Origin: Actinomycetota bacterium
Lineage (GTDB): Bacteria; Actinomycetota; Acidimicrobiia; Acidimicrobiales; Microtrichaceae
Direction of reading: 5' to 3'
Length of the DNA stretch: 56,486 bases
NCBI GenBank assembly: GCA_016703525.1
Contig: JADJBW010000020.1
Span: 1-56,486, forward strand
Under the pieces are notes generated by a model. That model made no database searches and had not been told where the DNA came from. It saw nothing but the letters and a program-made list of their open reading frames with translations. This document shows positions 38,266-48,066 of this stretch, piece after piece; positions within the stretch are counted from its first letter, which is position 1; each line of letters starts with the position of its first letter. Both the position numbers and the translations under genes were made by a program.

Positions 38266-39416
38266 ATGACCGTTGTGCCACCGCAGCCGAAGCACCTGCT
38301 CACGGTGCTGCACGCAGCGGAGCGCACCGGGCCCGCGCTGATGGCGCTCCACTTTCTGCGGTGGCTGCGCGAGCACCACCCGGAGTGGGCCACGAGCACC
38401 CTGCTGATCGACTGCGGCGGCGGGCTGGAACCCGAGTTCGCAGAACTCGGCCCACTGGTCGTTGCGGGCCCGGCGTATCCGTTCGGCCCCGGCAACAGCC
38501 GCGTCCATCGCGGGGTGATCCGTCGCAAGCTACGCACCGTTCGACGGCGGGTCGCCGCACTCGGGCCGGTCGACGTCACCCAGGTGCACTGTGCCGGGTC
38601 GATGCGGATCCGCCCGGTGCTGCCCGACGCGCCGGTGGTGTGCCACGTGCACGAACTCTCGGTAGGGCTGGATCTGCATCTCGGCCCGATGGCGCGCGAC
38701 GCGCTCCAGGGGGCCGACCGCTTCGTCGTGGCGTCGGAGTCGGTCCGCGAAGCGCTTGCCGCTCGGTTTCGGATCGACCCGGCATTGGTGACCCGTCACC
38801 ACGAGTTCGTGGCGCCATACGCAGCAACCGCGAGCAGGGCACGTGTCGATCTCGGTTTGCCGCCCGATGCCTTCGTCGTGGTCGGTTCCGGCGTTCGGCA
38901 TTGGCGCAAGGGCCCGGAGTTGTTCGTGCGGACGGCGCTCACCGCGCGCCGGCGCTCACCCGATATCGATTGGCGATTCCTCTGGGTCGGCGGCGCCGAC
39001 TCCGGCGGCCTGGAGTCGTTGGTTCGGTCGGCCGACCTCGGTGACCTCGTGGAGTTCGTGCCGCACCAGCCCGACCCACAGCAGTGGTTCGCCGCCGGAG
39101 ACGCCTTCCTGCTGACCGCTCGGGAGGATGCATTCCCGCTGGTGTGTGTCGAAGCCGCACTTGCGGGCGACCGATCGTCACCTTCGACAATGGCGGCGCC
39201 ACCGAGCTGGTGCGACATTCGGCGGGCGGTGTCGTCGTCGGCTTTCCCGACGTCGAGGGTGTCGCCGACGCACTGAGCGGGCTCGCGCGCGACCGCTCTG
39301 CCTGCGCCGCGCTCGGCGCGCGTGCGCAGCGATTCGCGCAGCGGAATCTCACCGTCGACAGCGTCGCTCCAGCCCTGTTGGCCACCATCGAGGAGACGCG
39401 GAAGGCGCGATCGTGA
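38266..39416 (+). CDS. GT4-family glycosyltransferase 2, one frameshift
   Basis: About 383 residues of GT-B fold. It starts MTVVPPQPKHLLTVLHAAER, like copy 1 at 15267. VVCHVHELSVGLDLHL is in the N-domain. The C-domain has FVVVGSGVRHWRKGPELFVR, WRFLWVGGADSGGLESL, and LTAREDAFPLVCVEAALAG with the E-x7-E donor site. After a frame break near 39165 it ends VRHSAGGVVVGFPDVEGVAD and ATIEETRKARS. The stop overlaps the GTG start of the next gene (GTGA at 39413-39416), so the two are coupled. Confidence 0.75.
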
Positions 39417-40459
39417 GCCCCGACGTGCTCGTGGTCGTGACCGACGTGTTGAGCGCGGACGGACGTCGCCAGGTCCAGTACCTCGTCGAGCACCTCGCGG
39501 AACACGGTCACGACCCGGGTTCCTGCTCGTCGGCTCATCCTCGGACCGGTCGGCTTGGACCGGGCTTGGACCGACGGCCGTCACGAGCGAACTCGCGGTC
39601 CGGCGGCTCGACAACGCGGCTCGACTCCTCCGGCCCGAGCGCGCAGGATCCCGGCGGCCGACGCGGCGCCTCGTCGCCTACCTTCGCCGCGCCAGCCGGC
39701 TTCCTGGATCGTCTGCGACCCGGAAGCGCTGCGGCTCCTGGACGGTCCCCGTTGCGGCCCCCGCGGCTCATCGTCCATCTCGCCGATCCCGGCGCGACGC
39801 CGCGATGGTCGGCGGCGTCCGCGAATGCGCCCGACCTATGGATGGCGATCACGCGACGCCAGGTGGAGCTCGTCGATGACCTCGATGCAATCGATGTGAT
39901 CGGTGGCCTCGGGTCGACTCGATGCCGGTCGTGGGCGGACCCCGCCGTCGCAGGGCCGGGACCGATCGTCCTCTCGACGCCGGCTCACCGGTGGCTCGCA
40001 ATTGATCACCTGGTCGAGATCGTCGACCGGCTGCTTCGACACCACCCAGATCTGCCACTCCTGGTGCTGGCCGATCCCGGCGAGGACGAGTGGCTCGTGC
40101 GCCACGACCTCGCGCATCTCGGCGCCGAGGCGAAGGCCCGAGTGGCGGTGATCACACGTGAGGACCGCCCGCCCGAGAGACCGCGCATGATCGTCCGCAC
40201 GGGGTATGTCGCGAGCGATCCCGACCTCGTGGCGGAGGCAGCCCGCGCCGGGATTCCGACGGTCGGTTTCGAGCTCGGCGACCTTCCCGAGTCGAACCCG
40301 AAGCCGGTGCCACCGTTCGAGGTCGAGCTGCTCGTCGACCAAGTGACGTCGCCTCTCGATCCGGGACCGGTCGCCGCTGTGGGCAGCGCGGAAGCGGGTG
40401 GATTGCACCGGATCGTCAGCGGGCACGATCCCCTGACGCGGCTTCTCGCGTTGCTGTGA
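39413..40459 (+). CDS. Glycosyltransferase-like protein, frameshifted
   Basis: About 348 residues. The start GTG 39413 overlaps the previous stop. The N-terminus DVLVVVTDVLSADGRRQVQY and VEHLAEHGHD looks like the first strand-helix unit of a GT-B enzyme. The middle is scrambled by frame breaks near 39520 and 39770. The last 200 residues are open: PRLIVHLADPGATPRWSAAS, IVLSTPAHRWLAIDHLVEIV, LPLLVLADPGEDEWLVRHDL, and GIPTVGFELGDLPES at the place where donor-site residues would lie. The canonical E-x7-E is not evident. It could be a degenerate partner of the preceding GT4 enzyme. Confidence 0.5.
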   Translation: MSPDVLVVVTDVLSADGRRQVQYLVEHLAEHGHDPGSCSSAHPRTGRLGPGLDRRPSRANSRSGGSTTRLDSSGPSAQDPGGRRGASSPTFAAPAGFLDRLRPGSAAAPGRSPLRPPRLIVHLADPGATPRWSAASANAPDLWMAITRRQVELVDDLDAIDVIGGLGSTRCRSWADPAVAGPGPIVLSTPAHRWLAIDHLVEIVDRLLRHHPDLPLLVLADPGEDEWLVRHDLAHLGAEAKARVAVITREDRPPERPRMIVRTGYVASDPDLVAEAARAGIPTVGFELGDLPESNPKPVPPFEVELLVDQVTSPLDPGPVAAVGSAEAGGLHRIVSGHDPLTRLLALL

Positions 40460-40567
40460 TCATCGTCCATCGGCGACGCGACTCGACGTGGTCGCCCACC
40501 CGGCCAAGGCGGGGTCGGAGGCGTGCAGCGGCCTCGCAGCTTGTCGGAGTGCCGGTACAGTACGGAA

Positions 40568-42141
40568 ATGCCTCGTACCCAACGGCGGCGATTCCGGGTC
40601 GGCCCCCGTGACGAGCCCGCCGGCCCGCGACCATCGGCTCCGACGGGCGGTCGTCCGACGGTCGGTGCCGCGCACCGGCCGACCGCATGCGCAGCGCCGT
40701 CGGCCGCGATGTACCTCGACCAGAACGGCGATGTCCGAGCCTGCTGTTGGAACGCGCTGCATCCCCTCGGCAATGTCGCGGACGCCTCGCTCAGCGAGAT
40801 CTGGTTCGGCGATCGCGCCGACGAACTCCGGCGAGCGGTGGCCGGCCACGACTACTCCCTCGGCTGTCATGCGTGCGCCCAGACGGTGGCTCGCGGACAC
40901 GACGCGCTCGTCTTCGCGAGGACGTTCGACCGTTTGCCTATTGGCGAACCGCTCGGCTACCCGAGCGAGATCTCGTTCGCGATGTCGAACACCTGCAATC
41001 TGCAGTGCGTCATGTGCCGCGGCGAATGGTCGTCGTCGATTCGGTTCCACCGCGAGCACTCCCGCCCCTCCCCGGACGTCTACGACGACCGGTTCTTCAG
41101 CGACCTTCGCGAGTTCCTTCCACACCTCCGATCCGCCAAGTTCTCGGGGCGAGCCCTTCCTACAACGCGAGACCTTCCGCATCTGGGACCTGATGACCGA
41201 ACTCGGTGTGAGCATTCCCTGCAGCGTGACCACCAATGCGTCGCAGTGGAACCGCCGGGTCGAGCGGGTCTCCTCGACGAGCACCCCATCTCGATCACGG
41301 TCTCGATCGACGGGATTTCGAAGGGCACCTACGAGGCGATTCGGGTCGGCGCCCGCCACGCCGACTTCGTGCAGAACATCGCTCGGTTCCACGAGTCGGC
41401 GCGGCGGCGCGGCACCGAGTTCTCGTTCACCTGGTGCCTGATGCCGGAGAACTGGCACGAGTTCGCGGACTACCTGCTGCTCGCCGACCGCTTCGATTGC
41501 GATGCCGGCGTCAACACCGTCCCTTGGCCCAAGCAATTCAACATCGAGCGGCTGCCCGTCCCGGAACTCGAGGCGATCGTCGCCGCGCTCGAACGGCAGG
41601 AACGCACCCACGCTGTGGCCCTCTCGCGCAATCGACACGTGTGGGACCATCACCTCGAACGACTGCGCTACTTGGTCAGCACCGGTAGCGATGGAACGAC
41701 CGTCTGGATCGGGGCACCAACGGACGGCCCGTCCAATGGACCTTCCGACGGTCCCCCGGACCGCTGCCGGTGGATGGTGCGCTCGACTGTGCGCGCGAGG
41801 AGATCGGTCGCTGGGCCACCGTGTGCCTCGCCGAGTTCACCCTGGGAACCGATCGGCGAATCGTGACGTTCAGGTCGACTCTCGACGAGATGGCCGAGAC
41901 CGCGTGGGAGGGACGCGACGCATGGGAGGCAATCGAATCGACGTTGGGTGTCAGCCCGGTGGAGCGCTGGTCGCTGGTCGAGGTTCCCGACTTCTCCGAT
42001 GCGATTCTGTGCCTCGAGGGTCGGGGACGTCTGTTCGGCGACGGGGAGGTGTTGATGCGGGCGTACTCGGTGGACGACGCCATCGACGACGCCGGCACCC
42101 TCGGCTACCGAGTCTTCATCGTGGCCGCCGACGAAACCTGA
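40568..42141 (+). CDS. Twitch-domain radical SAM protein 2, frameshifted
   Basis: About 524 residues from ATG 40568. The N-terminal auxiliary-cluster region is MYLDQNGDVRACCWNALHPL, ADASLSEIWFGDRADELRRA and YSLGCHACAQ. The core begins near residue 140 with SNTCNLQCVMCRGEW (CxxxCxxC). Around 41145-41180, reading across a frame break gives GGEPFLQRETFRIWDLM (GGEP), then SVTTNASQWN and TVSIDGISKGTYEAIRVGA. WCLMPENWHEFADYLLLADR is shared with the other two copies. After a frame break near 41760 a C-terminal extension follows (REEIGRWATVCLAEFTLGTD to the stop at 42141) that has no counterpart I can align in copy 1. It is the last gene before the amidotransferase. Confidence 0.75.
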
Positions 42142-42250
42142 AGGCCCTTTTCCGGCCTCACAATCGGCTCGACCTTTCGTTCGTGCGCACCAGGGGTGGG
42201 TACACTCGCCCGACGAACGGTGGCAGTCGACGACGAGCGAGGGAGCCCCA

Positions 42251-44053
42251 GTGTGTGGCATAGCCGGGGTGGTCGGACCGACGGCCCGCGCCCATGCCGA
42301 CGAGGTGCGACGGATGGTCGCTGCGTTGGATCACCGCGGCCCCGACGATTCGGGGGTCGTGGAGTACGACGGCGCCGTCCTCGGTTCTTCGCGCCTGTCG
42401 ATCATCGACGTGAAGGGCGGCCGGCAGCCGCTGCTCGATGCGGATCGAGCGACCGCCCTCGTGTGCAACGGCGAGATCTACGGCCATCGCCGGCTGCGTT
42501 CGCTGCTGTCCGACTACCCGTTCGTCACCGGCTCGGACTGCGAGGTCATTCTCGCGTTGTACCGCCGACACGGCGCAGCCCTGTTGGATCACCTGCCCGG
42601 GACGTTCGCGTTCGCGCTTTGGGATGAGCGCCAACGCACCCTCCTCCTCGCCCGCGACCGGTTCGGCGAGCGTCCGCTCTACTGGGCGATGACCTCCACG
42701 GGGTGCCTGGCGTTCGCGTCGGAGACTCACGCGCTGGTCTCGTCGGGCCTCGTCGACAATCGACCCGACCCCGAGATGGTCGCCCAGATGCTGCGCCAGG
42801 GCTACGTGCCGACCGACCGCTCGATCTGGCAGGGCGTCAGATCGATTCCACACGCCAGCCGTCTGACGTGGATCTGCGCTCCGCTCCGGCGGTCCAACGG
42901 TGGTGGACGCCGCCCGAACCCGACGACCCCAGAGATGCCGACGAGGCGGTCGAGTGGTTCCGCTCGGCGCTCGACCACGCCGTGGTCGACCAGCTCGACG
43001 CCGATGTTCCGATCGGCGCATTTCTCTCGGGCGGCATCGATTCGGCGACGATCGCCCTGCTCGCCGCCCGCCATCATCGAGGACTGCGAGCGTTCGCCTT
43101 CGACATGCCCGGTTCGTCGGAGATCCCCTACGCGACCGGTCGCGGACCGGCATGGCATCGACCTGCACGTCTACCGCCCCGAACTCCACGGGGTCGCGGA
43201 CCGCATCCGTTCGCTCGGGCGATCCTGGGACGAACCGTTCGGCGACTCGTCGGCACTCCCGACGAGCATGCTGTGCGAGTTCGCCCGCGAGCATGTGAAG
43301 GTCGTGTTGACGGGCGACGGCGCGGACGAGCTACTCGGCGGTTACGTCGTGTGGAACCGCGACCTCCTGGAGACCCCAACCGACGACCGTTCGCCGATGT
43401 CGACCGCCTCAAAGCGGTTCGCCCGACTCAGGATGCGTGCGGCACGACCCCCGGCGGTGGATCGGTCCCGCATCGCTCGACGCTATGCCACCTTCCGGCA
43501 GTACTTCGACGCCGACCAGTTGGGAAGCCTCGGCCTGCCGCCCCTCGATGCCGCTCGCGTCGACGTCTCCGCGTATCACTACGGGACCGCCGATGACATC
43601 AGCAGGTTCGACCTCGACCACTACCTTCCCGGCGACATCCTGGTGAAGACGGACCGGGCGTCCATGGCGCGCGGCCTTGAGGTCCGCGCCCCGTTCCTCG
43701 ACGTCGACGTGGCCACGGGGTGCCTCGCGTTGCCGAGTCACCACAAGGTCGACGCCACCCACGAGAAGGTGCTGCTGCGTCGGGCCTTCGGCGATCAGTG
43801 GCCGGCGGCGGTGCGTGACCGTCCCAAGCAGGGGTTCGGCGCCCCCATGTCCGACTGGCTCGAGTTGCCCGAGGTTGCCCGCCTCAAGGCCGACCATCTC
43901 GTCGATCCGGCATCGGCACTGTTCGAACTCGTCGACCACGATGCCGTCCAGCCGTTCGTCGGGGCGAACGACCAGCGAACCTGGAACCTCCTGATGCTGG
44001 CGGTCTGGTGGGAGCAGCACCGTCGCCGGGCACCATCGAGGCAATGCGCGTGA
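42251..44053 (+). CDS. Asparagine synthase-type glutamine amidotransferase (AsnB family)
   Basis: About 600 residues. The GTG start gives MCGIAGVVGPTARAHAD with the N-terminal nucleophile Cys2 of class II glutaminases; a GAGGGAG site precedes it. NHRGPDDSG-type sequence (DHRGPDDSGVVEYDG), LSIIDVKGGRQPL, VCNGEIYGHRRLRSLL and LLLARDRFGERPLYWAM complete the glutaminase. Two frame breaks (about 42850 and 43130) cancel out; between them the right frame reads PIGAFLSGGIDSATIALLAA, the SGGxDS ATP loop. LTGDGADELLGGYVVWNRDL and KQGFGAPMSDWL follow. In O-antigen-type clusters such enzymes amidate uronic acids; that substrate is an inference here. A hairpin at 44067-44084 follows the stop. Confidence 0.85.
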   Translation: MCGIAGVVGPTARAHADEVRRMVAALDHRGPDDSGVVEYDGAVLGSSRLSIIDVKGGRQPLLDADRATALVCNGEIYGHRRLRSLLSDYPFVTGSDCEVILALYRRHGAALLDHLPGTFAFALWDERQRTLLLARDRFGERPLYWAMTSTGCLAFASETHALVSSGLVDNRPDPEMVAQMLRQGYVPTDRSIWQGVRSIPHASRLTWICAPLRRSNGGGRRPNPTTPEMPTRRSSGSARRSTTPWSTSSTPMFRSAHFSRAASIRRRSPCSPPAIIEDCERSPSTCPVRRRSPTRPVADRHGIDLHVYRPELHGVADRIRSLGRSWDEPFGDSSALPTSMLCEFAREHVKVVLTGDGADELLGGYVVWNRDLLETPTDDRSPMSTASKRFARLRMRAARPPAVDRSRIARRYATFRQYFDADQLGSLGLPPLDAARVDVSAYHYGTADDISRFDLDHYLPGDILVKTDRASMARGLEVRAPFLDVDVATGCLALPSHHKVDATHEKVLLRRAFGDQWPAAVRDRPKQGFGAPMSDWLELPEVARLKADHLVDPASALFELVDHDAVQPFVGANDQRTWNLLMLAVWWEQHRRRAPSRQCA

Positions 44054-44066
44054 GACGCCGACCGAG

Positions 44067-44087
44067 CCCGCGTCATCACGCGGGTTT
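44067..44087. terminator. Short hairpin between convergent genes
   Basis: A 7-bp GC stem (CCCGCGT/ACGCGGG) with a 4-nt loop at 44067-44084 is followed by TTT on the + strand. It lies 14 nt after the amidotransferase stop and overlaps the last codons of the convergent methyltransferase. Terminator function is inferred. Confidence 0.45.
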
Positions 44088-44972
44088 GCGCGCCAGGATC
44101 TCCAGGTTGTCCAGGTAGAAGGTCGTGGTGAAGTCGCGTCCCGCTGCGACGTCGAGATCGTACCGACGGCAGAACTCGTGACCGTCCTCGATCGAGTACA
44201 TCGGCACGGCAAGCGGCTGAGACACCTCGATGTCGAAGCCCGCCTCGGCCACCCAACGGAGCATGTCCTCGGTGTTTCGAATCGTCAGGTGGCAGATCCG
44301 GTTGGTCGCCTCGACGCACTCGTCGATCACGCGTTGTTCCGCCGGTTCGCTGCTGCGTCCGCGGTAGAAGTCCTTGATGCAGACGCGGCCGCCGGGCTTC
44401 AACACCTCGAAGACCGATCGGAGCGCCAGCTCGGGGTCGTGAGCGTGGACGAGCGATTCGAGGAAGTACGCGACGTCGTGTGAAGCCGGTTCGACAACCT
44501 GCGCGAGATGGTGGAAATCGCCGAGTCGTACGGTGACACGGTGCGCGAGGCCGTCCAGCGTGACGAGCTCTCTCGCCCGTTCGACCTGGACGGGCGAAAC
44601 CGTGATCGCCGTCACGGCAACATCACGGCGTCGGGCGATGTGGCGCGCCGGACCGCAGACCCCGCAGCTGGCGTCCAGCACCGACTCGCCGTCGGAGATG
44701 CCCGCCACCTCGATGACATGGTCGAGCAACTCGTCGTGATCGGACGCCTTGAGGTGTTGGAACACGTCGCCGAACACCGCTTCGTACCGCTCGTTCCAGT
44801 CGTCGTAATAGGTCGCGACATCCTCGGCGGTGAACGTCTCGTCGATCATCGGCTCAGGCGGGTCGACACCGCTGACGCTCGCGATCGTCGGCGATGCCGA
44901 GCCGGCAGAGTGCCCGGACGGGGCGTCCTTCGCCTCGCCTGGTCGTGCCCGGGGTCGACGTCGAAACCTCAT
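44076..44972 (-). CDS. Class I SAM-dependent methyltransferase
   Basis: An uninterrupted frame of 298 residues. The first 41 residues are low-complexity and Arg/Pro/Ser-rich. The Met at residue 42 (MIDETFTAEDVATYYDDWNE, start 44849) may be the true start, giving 257 residues. Motif I is ESVLDASCGVCGPARHIARR, with VTAITVSPVQVERAREL, then LGDFHHLAQV and VAYFLESLVHAHDPELALRS, and VLKPGGRVCIKDFYR. These are typical of the small-molecule methyltransferase group around sarcosine/sterol/MPBQ enzymes. It has no membrane span. Convergent with the amidotransferase and followed on its strand by nothing closer than the island interior. Likely O- or N-methylation of a sugar or intermediate. Confidence 0.75.
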   Translation of the reverse strand: MRFRRRPRARPGEAKDAPSGHSAGSASPTIASVSGVDPPEPMIDETFTAEDVATYYDDWNERYEAVFGDVFQHLKASDHDELLDHVIEVAGISDGESVLDASCGVCGPARHIARRRDVAVTAITVSPVQVERARELVTLDGLAHRVTVRLGDFHHLAQVVEPASHDVAYFLESLVHAHDPELALRSVFEVLKPGGRVCIKDFYRGRSSEPAEQRVIDECVEATNRICHLTIRNTEDMLRWVAEAGFDIEVSQPLAVPMYSIEDGHEFCRRYDLDVAAGRDFTTTFYLDNLEILARKPA

Positions 44973-44981
44973 CGGGTCGTT

Positions 44982-45994
44982 CTAGCACCCGGGCTGGCGA
45001 GGGGCTCGGGACGCACGCCCCCAGGGTGGCGCGGGATGCGCTTGCTCAACCTCGACCACCACGCCTGCGCGATTGGGCTGATTGCCGACGGTGCATGTCG
45101 CCACGGCATTCGGGCGAACCACGACGGCGGCGGCTTCCGGGGGTGGATCAGCACCGCCCGGCGGCGCCCGAGGTGAACGAACCTGGGCGGTCTCCCGTCC
45201 AGTCGAGGCATCACGGTCGGCCCGTCGCAGGTCGACGAGCGGCATGCGCACTTCCATTTCGCCTCGGCCGAGATCGGACCGACACGGCGTGTACCAGACG
45301 CAACCTCGAAGAAGGAGTGGGTCACATGCGACCAGCGCGAGGAGGTGGGATCGAGAATCGGCGCGCCACCGTGCACGACCGACGACGACCACACCAACGC
45401 ATCTCCGGTGTCCGCAGTGAACGGCAGGGGCTTGGCCGTTGATGCTGCGCCGGCCGAATGCCGGGGCGTGTACACGAGCGGACCCTGATCGGGGCCGATC
45501 GGCTCGAGCGCGATCCACACCCCACACATGAACCGGGGCGGCAGGGAGTCGAAGTGGAATTCGTCGGAGTGGAGCTCCTGGTGGGTCCCGGTGCAGAAGT
45601 CGAGCGTCTGGAACGGCACGGGTCGGCGACCGTAGAGAAAGGTCAGCAGGTCGACGACCTCCGGGAGCGAGGCGAGCCGTCGCAGCGGTTCAAGGCCCCA
45701 CGCAGCGTTGGTGAGTCGAGGTGCTGCGGTACGTCGGAAGAGCGGGTCCAGCGCATCGATTGCGGATCGGCACAGGTCGCCCGCAGCGGCACCCGGCAGC
45801 ACGACCACTCCGGTCTCACGGAATGAGAGCGCTTGGCGCCGCCGTAGCGCGGACGCGTCGGCGAACTGCGCCGATGACGCCCAGTCGTCGCGCTCGAACC
45901 ATGGCCGGTCGTCGGGGCCGAACCACGTTCGGGGGTCGTCCGCAGCGGCAGCGACGCCACGGGCCGGAGGTCGCGGAGCAGGGAACCGGCGCAC
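44982..45994 (-). CDS. PhyH-type dioxygenase E, one frameshift
   Basis: About 335 residues; the GTG at 45994 gives MRRFPAPRPPARGVAAAADD. LRRRQALSFRETGVVVLPGA is the family N-terminal strand region. The metal site is HQELHSDEFHFDSLPPRF (H-x-D). VWIALEPIGPDQGPLVYTPR replaces the usual PGSH block. DALVWSSSVVHGGAPILDP carries the distal His, followed by SSRWSHVTHSFFE. After a frame break near 45300 the tail reads GCVWYTPCRSDLGRGEMEVR, PLVDLRRADRD. This subgroup differs from the other PhyH copies, being closer to those next to O-antigen genes. It lies just upstream, on the opposite strand, of the UbiA-like gene. Confidence 0.7.
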
Positions 45995-46105
45995 GGTCGG
46001 AGTGTACGGGTGGACCCGCGCGACATCTCGGCCGACGCGCTCGCCCGTCCGCGGGTCGAGACCGCCAGGGTTCGCCCTCGAACCGAGGCGGTACGCTGCG
46101 GCCCG

Positions 46106-48060
46106 ATGAGCAGCCGCCGCGAACTCGTGCGATCCCACCAGTGGTGGGGGCACAAGATCCCGCCTGTGCTGGGCGTTTCGGCGATCGCCATCAACCTGGG
46201 TGGCGTCACCGGCCGCGACCTCCTCGACCTCGCGCTCCTGCTGATAGCGATGATCGGGCTCGCACGACGCCGCGTACGCCTACGCCGTGCCGTTCGTGCT
46301 CGTCGGGATCCTCTTCGGACCTCGGTCGGGCGGGTCGAGGCACGACGTCCTCATCGCGCTGCTCGGTGTCTGGGGACTCCTGGTCGGGCTCCGCGGAATC
46401 CTGTGGCATCAGATCGGGGATCTGTCGGCTGACCGGGCGGCCGGGATCGAAACCGCCGCGGCCAGACTCGGCGTCGACCGAACCGAAGCACTCGTCGGGT
46501 CGCTCCTGTTGCCGGCCGAGATCGCCAGCGGAATCGCGCTTGCGGTGGTCGCCGGGATTGCCTGGCTCCAGTGGCTGCTCGCCTTCTTCGTCGGATGGCG
46601 TTGCCTCCAACTGTCCATGTTGTGGGAGCCGCCGATCGAGTGGGCGAGGCTGCGCCGTCGCTCAGGTCGGGTCGAGATCCTCGGATTCGCGTTCGCCAAC
46701 GAGTTCATCGAGCGATGGCTGCCGGCCGCCGCCCTGGTCGCGCTCGCGCTGGACTCGCCCTGGTGGTGGGTCGCCGTGGTGCTCCACCTCGCGGCGTTCC
46801 CGAGTGCGGTTCGGTCGTTCCTCGCCCACGACGTCTGGTTGATCCCGGACGCCCTCGAACGGTTGGCGCTGTCGTGGGGACTGCGCGGTGAGATCCGTCA
46901 GGTCGCCCAACGCCGAGCGGCGCGGGTCCGCAACGGCCCCGCCGACGACCAACCCCGCGGACGATTCGTGTTCGTCGTGTGTGGCCCCGTCGAGCATCTC
47001 GACACCCTCGGCACGGCGATTCGGCACCTGCGGCCGGTGACGAAGGCGGAGATCTGGGTCGTCACCGACACGCATCGCAACGCGCGCCCGATGGACGCCG
47101 AGGGAACCGATCACGTGGTCGATGTCGCGACGCCCCGGGAGCTCGACGACCACCAGGCATCGATCTGGCTCAAGACGTCGGTGCATCGGCACGTGCCGGA
47201 TGGGGAGTGGTGCTATCTCGACAGTGACATCATCGCCGCGGCCCCGGGAGTTGAGGGGGTGTTCGACGAACGTCGGGGACCGGTGGCGTTCGCCTCCGAC
47301 GTCACGATACGGGAGAACTCCGTCGACCGTTTCAGCCCGTGGGCCATGACGTGCGACTGCGTTGGATACGGCGATCAGCATTCCGTGTGCTCACCTGCGC
47401 GAGCAACCGACCGAGCGATTCGCGCTCGACGTGCCCGGCGACTGTCTGCACTGGAACGGTGGCGTTCGTCTTCGGCGCCGACAGCGCCCGTTCTCGATCT
47501 CTGGCACGAGCGGGCGGTCGCTTCCTTCGGCTGGCCGGAGTGGAAGACCCGAGACCAGGGCACCCTTATCGCCACCGCCTGGACGCTCGGTCTCCAGGAT
47601 CTCCCCAGGATCTCGCCGGAGTTCAACTTCATCGCCGACCTTGGCAACTACGACCTGTGCCTGGATTTGGACCGCGGATGGGCTCATCACCCGTCAGGCC
47701 CTGGTACGACCCGAAGCTCCTCCATCTCTACACCAGTCCGCTGGAGGACCCCCCGCGTGGAGGCTCGGCCCCGACGTGGAATCGGTGATCATGCGCCGCA
47801 GCCGCGTGCGCGTGTACCGCTGGGAACGGTCGGTGGTGGCGGCGCGGGTGAAGCTCCGGTTGCACGATCAGAAGTCGCGGTTGCACGAACGGGTGAGAGT
47901 CCGGCTGGTGCATTGGACCTGGGAGCTTCGCCGGTTCGCTCACTGGGCGAAGTGTTTCTTCGACCCTCGCCGCCTGTCCCCGTACCGCGTGAATCGGGGC
48001 ATACGAGAGCGTCTCGGCATGGACGTCTCCCATCTGCCGCACCCACTGGACCCCGAACGC
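46106..48060 (+). CDS. UbiA-like prenyltransferase domain fused to GT-A glycosyltransferase domain, frameshifted
   Basis: The N-terminal half is a membrane protein starting MSSRRELVRSHQWWGHKIPP (typical UbiA opening) and, after a frame break near 46265, PFVLVGILFGPRSGGSR. It has the second Asp motif HQIGDLSADRAAGIETAAAR and several helices. The first Asp motif (NDxxD) expected between helices 2 and 3 is not seen. Without a stop codon the frame continues from about 46950 into a soluble domain (GRFVFVVCGPVEHLDTLGTA, VTDTHRNARP) with the D-x-D metal site WCYLDSDIIAAAPG. Frame breaks follow at about 47360, 47470 and 47695 (NGGVFVFGADS, SPEFNFIADLGNYDLCLDLD, HLYTSPLEDP). The end is approximate because it runs into the convergent PhyH F gene. 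Either a true fusion or two genes joined by a lost stop. Confidence 0.55.
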
Positions 48061-48066
48061 CGGGGC

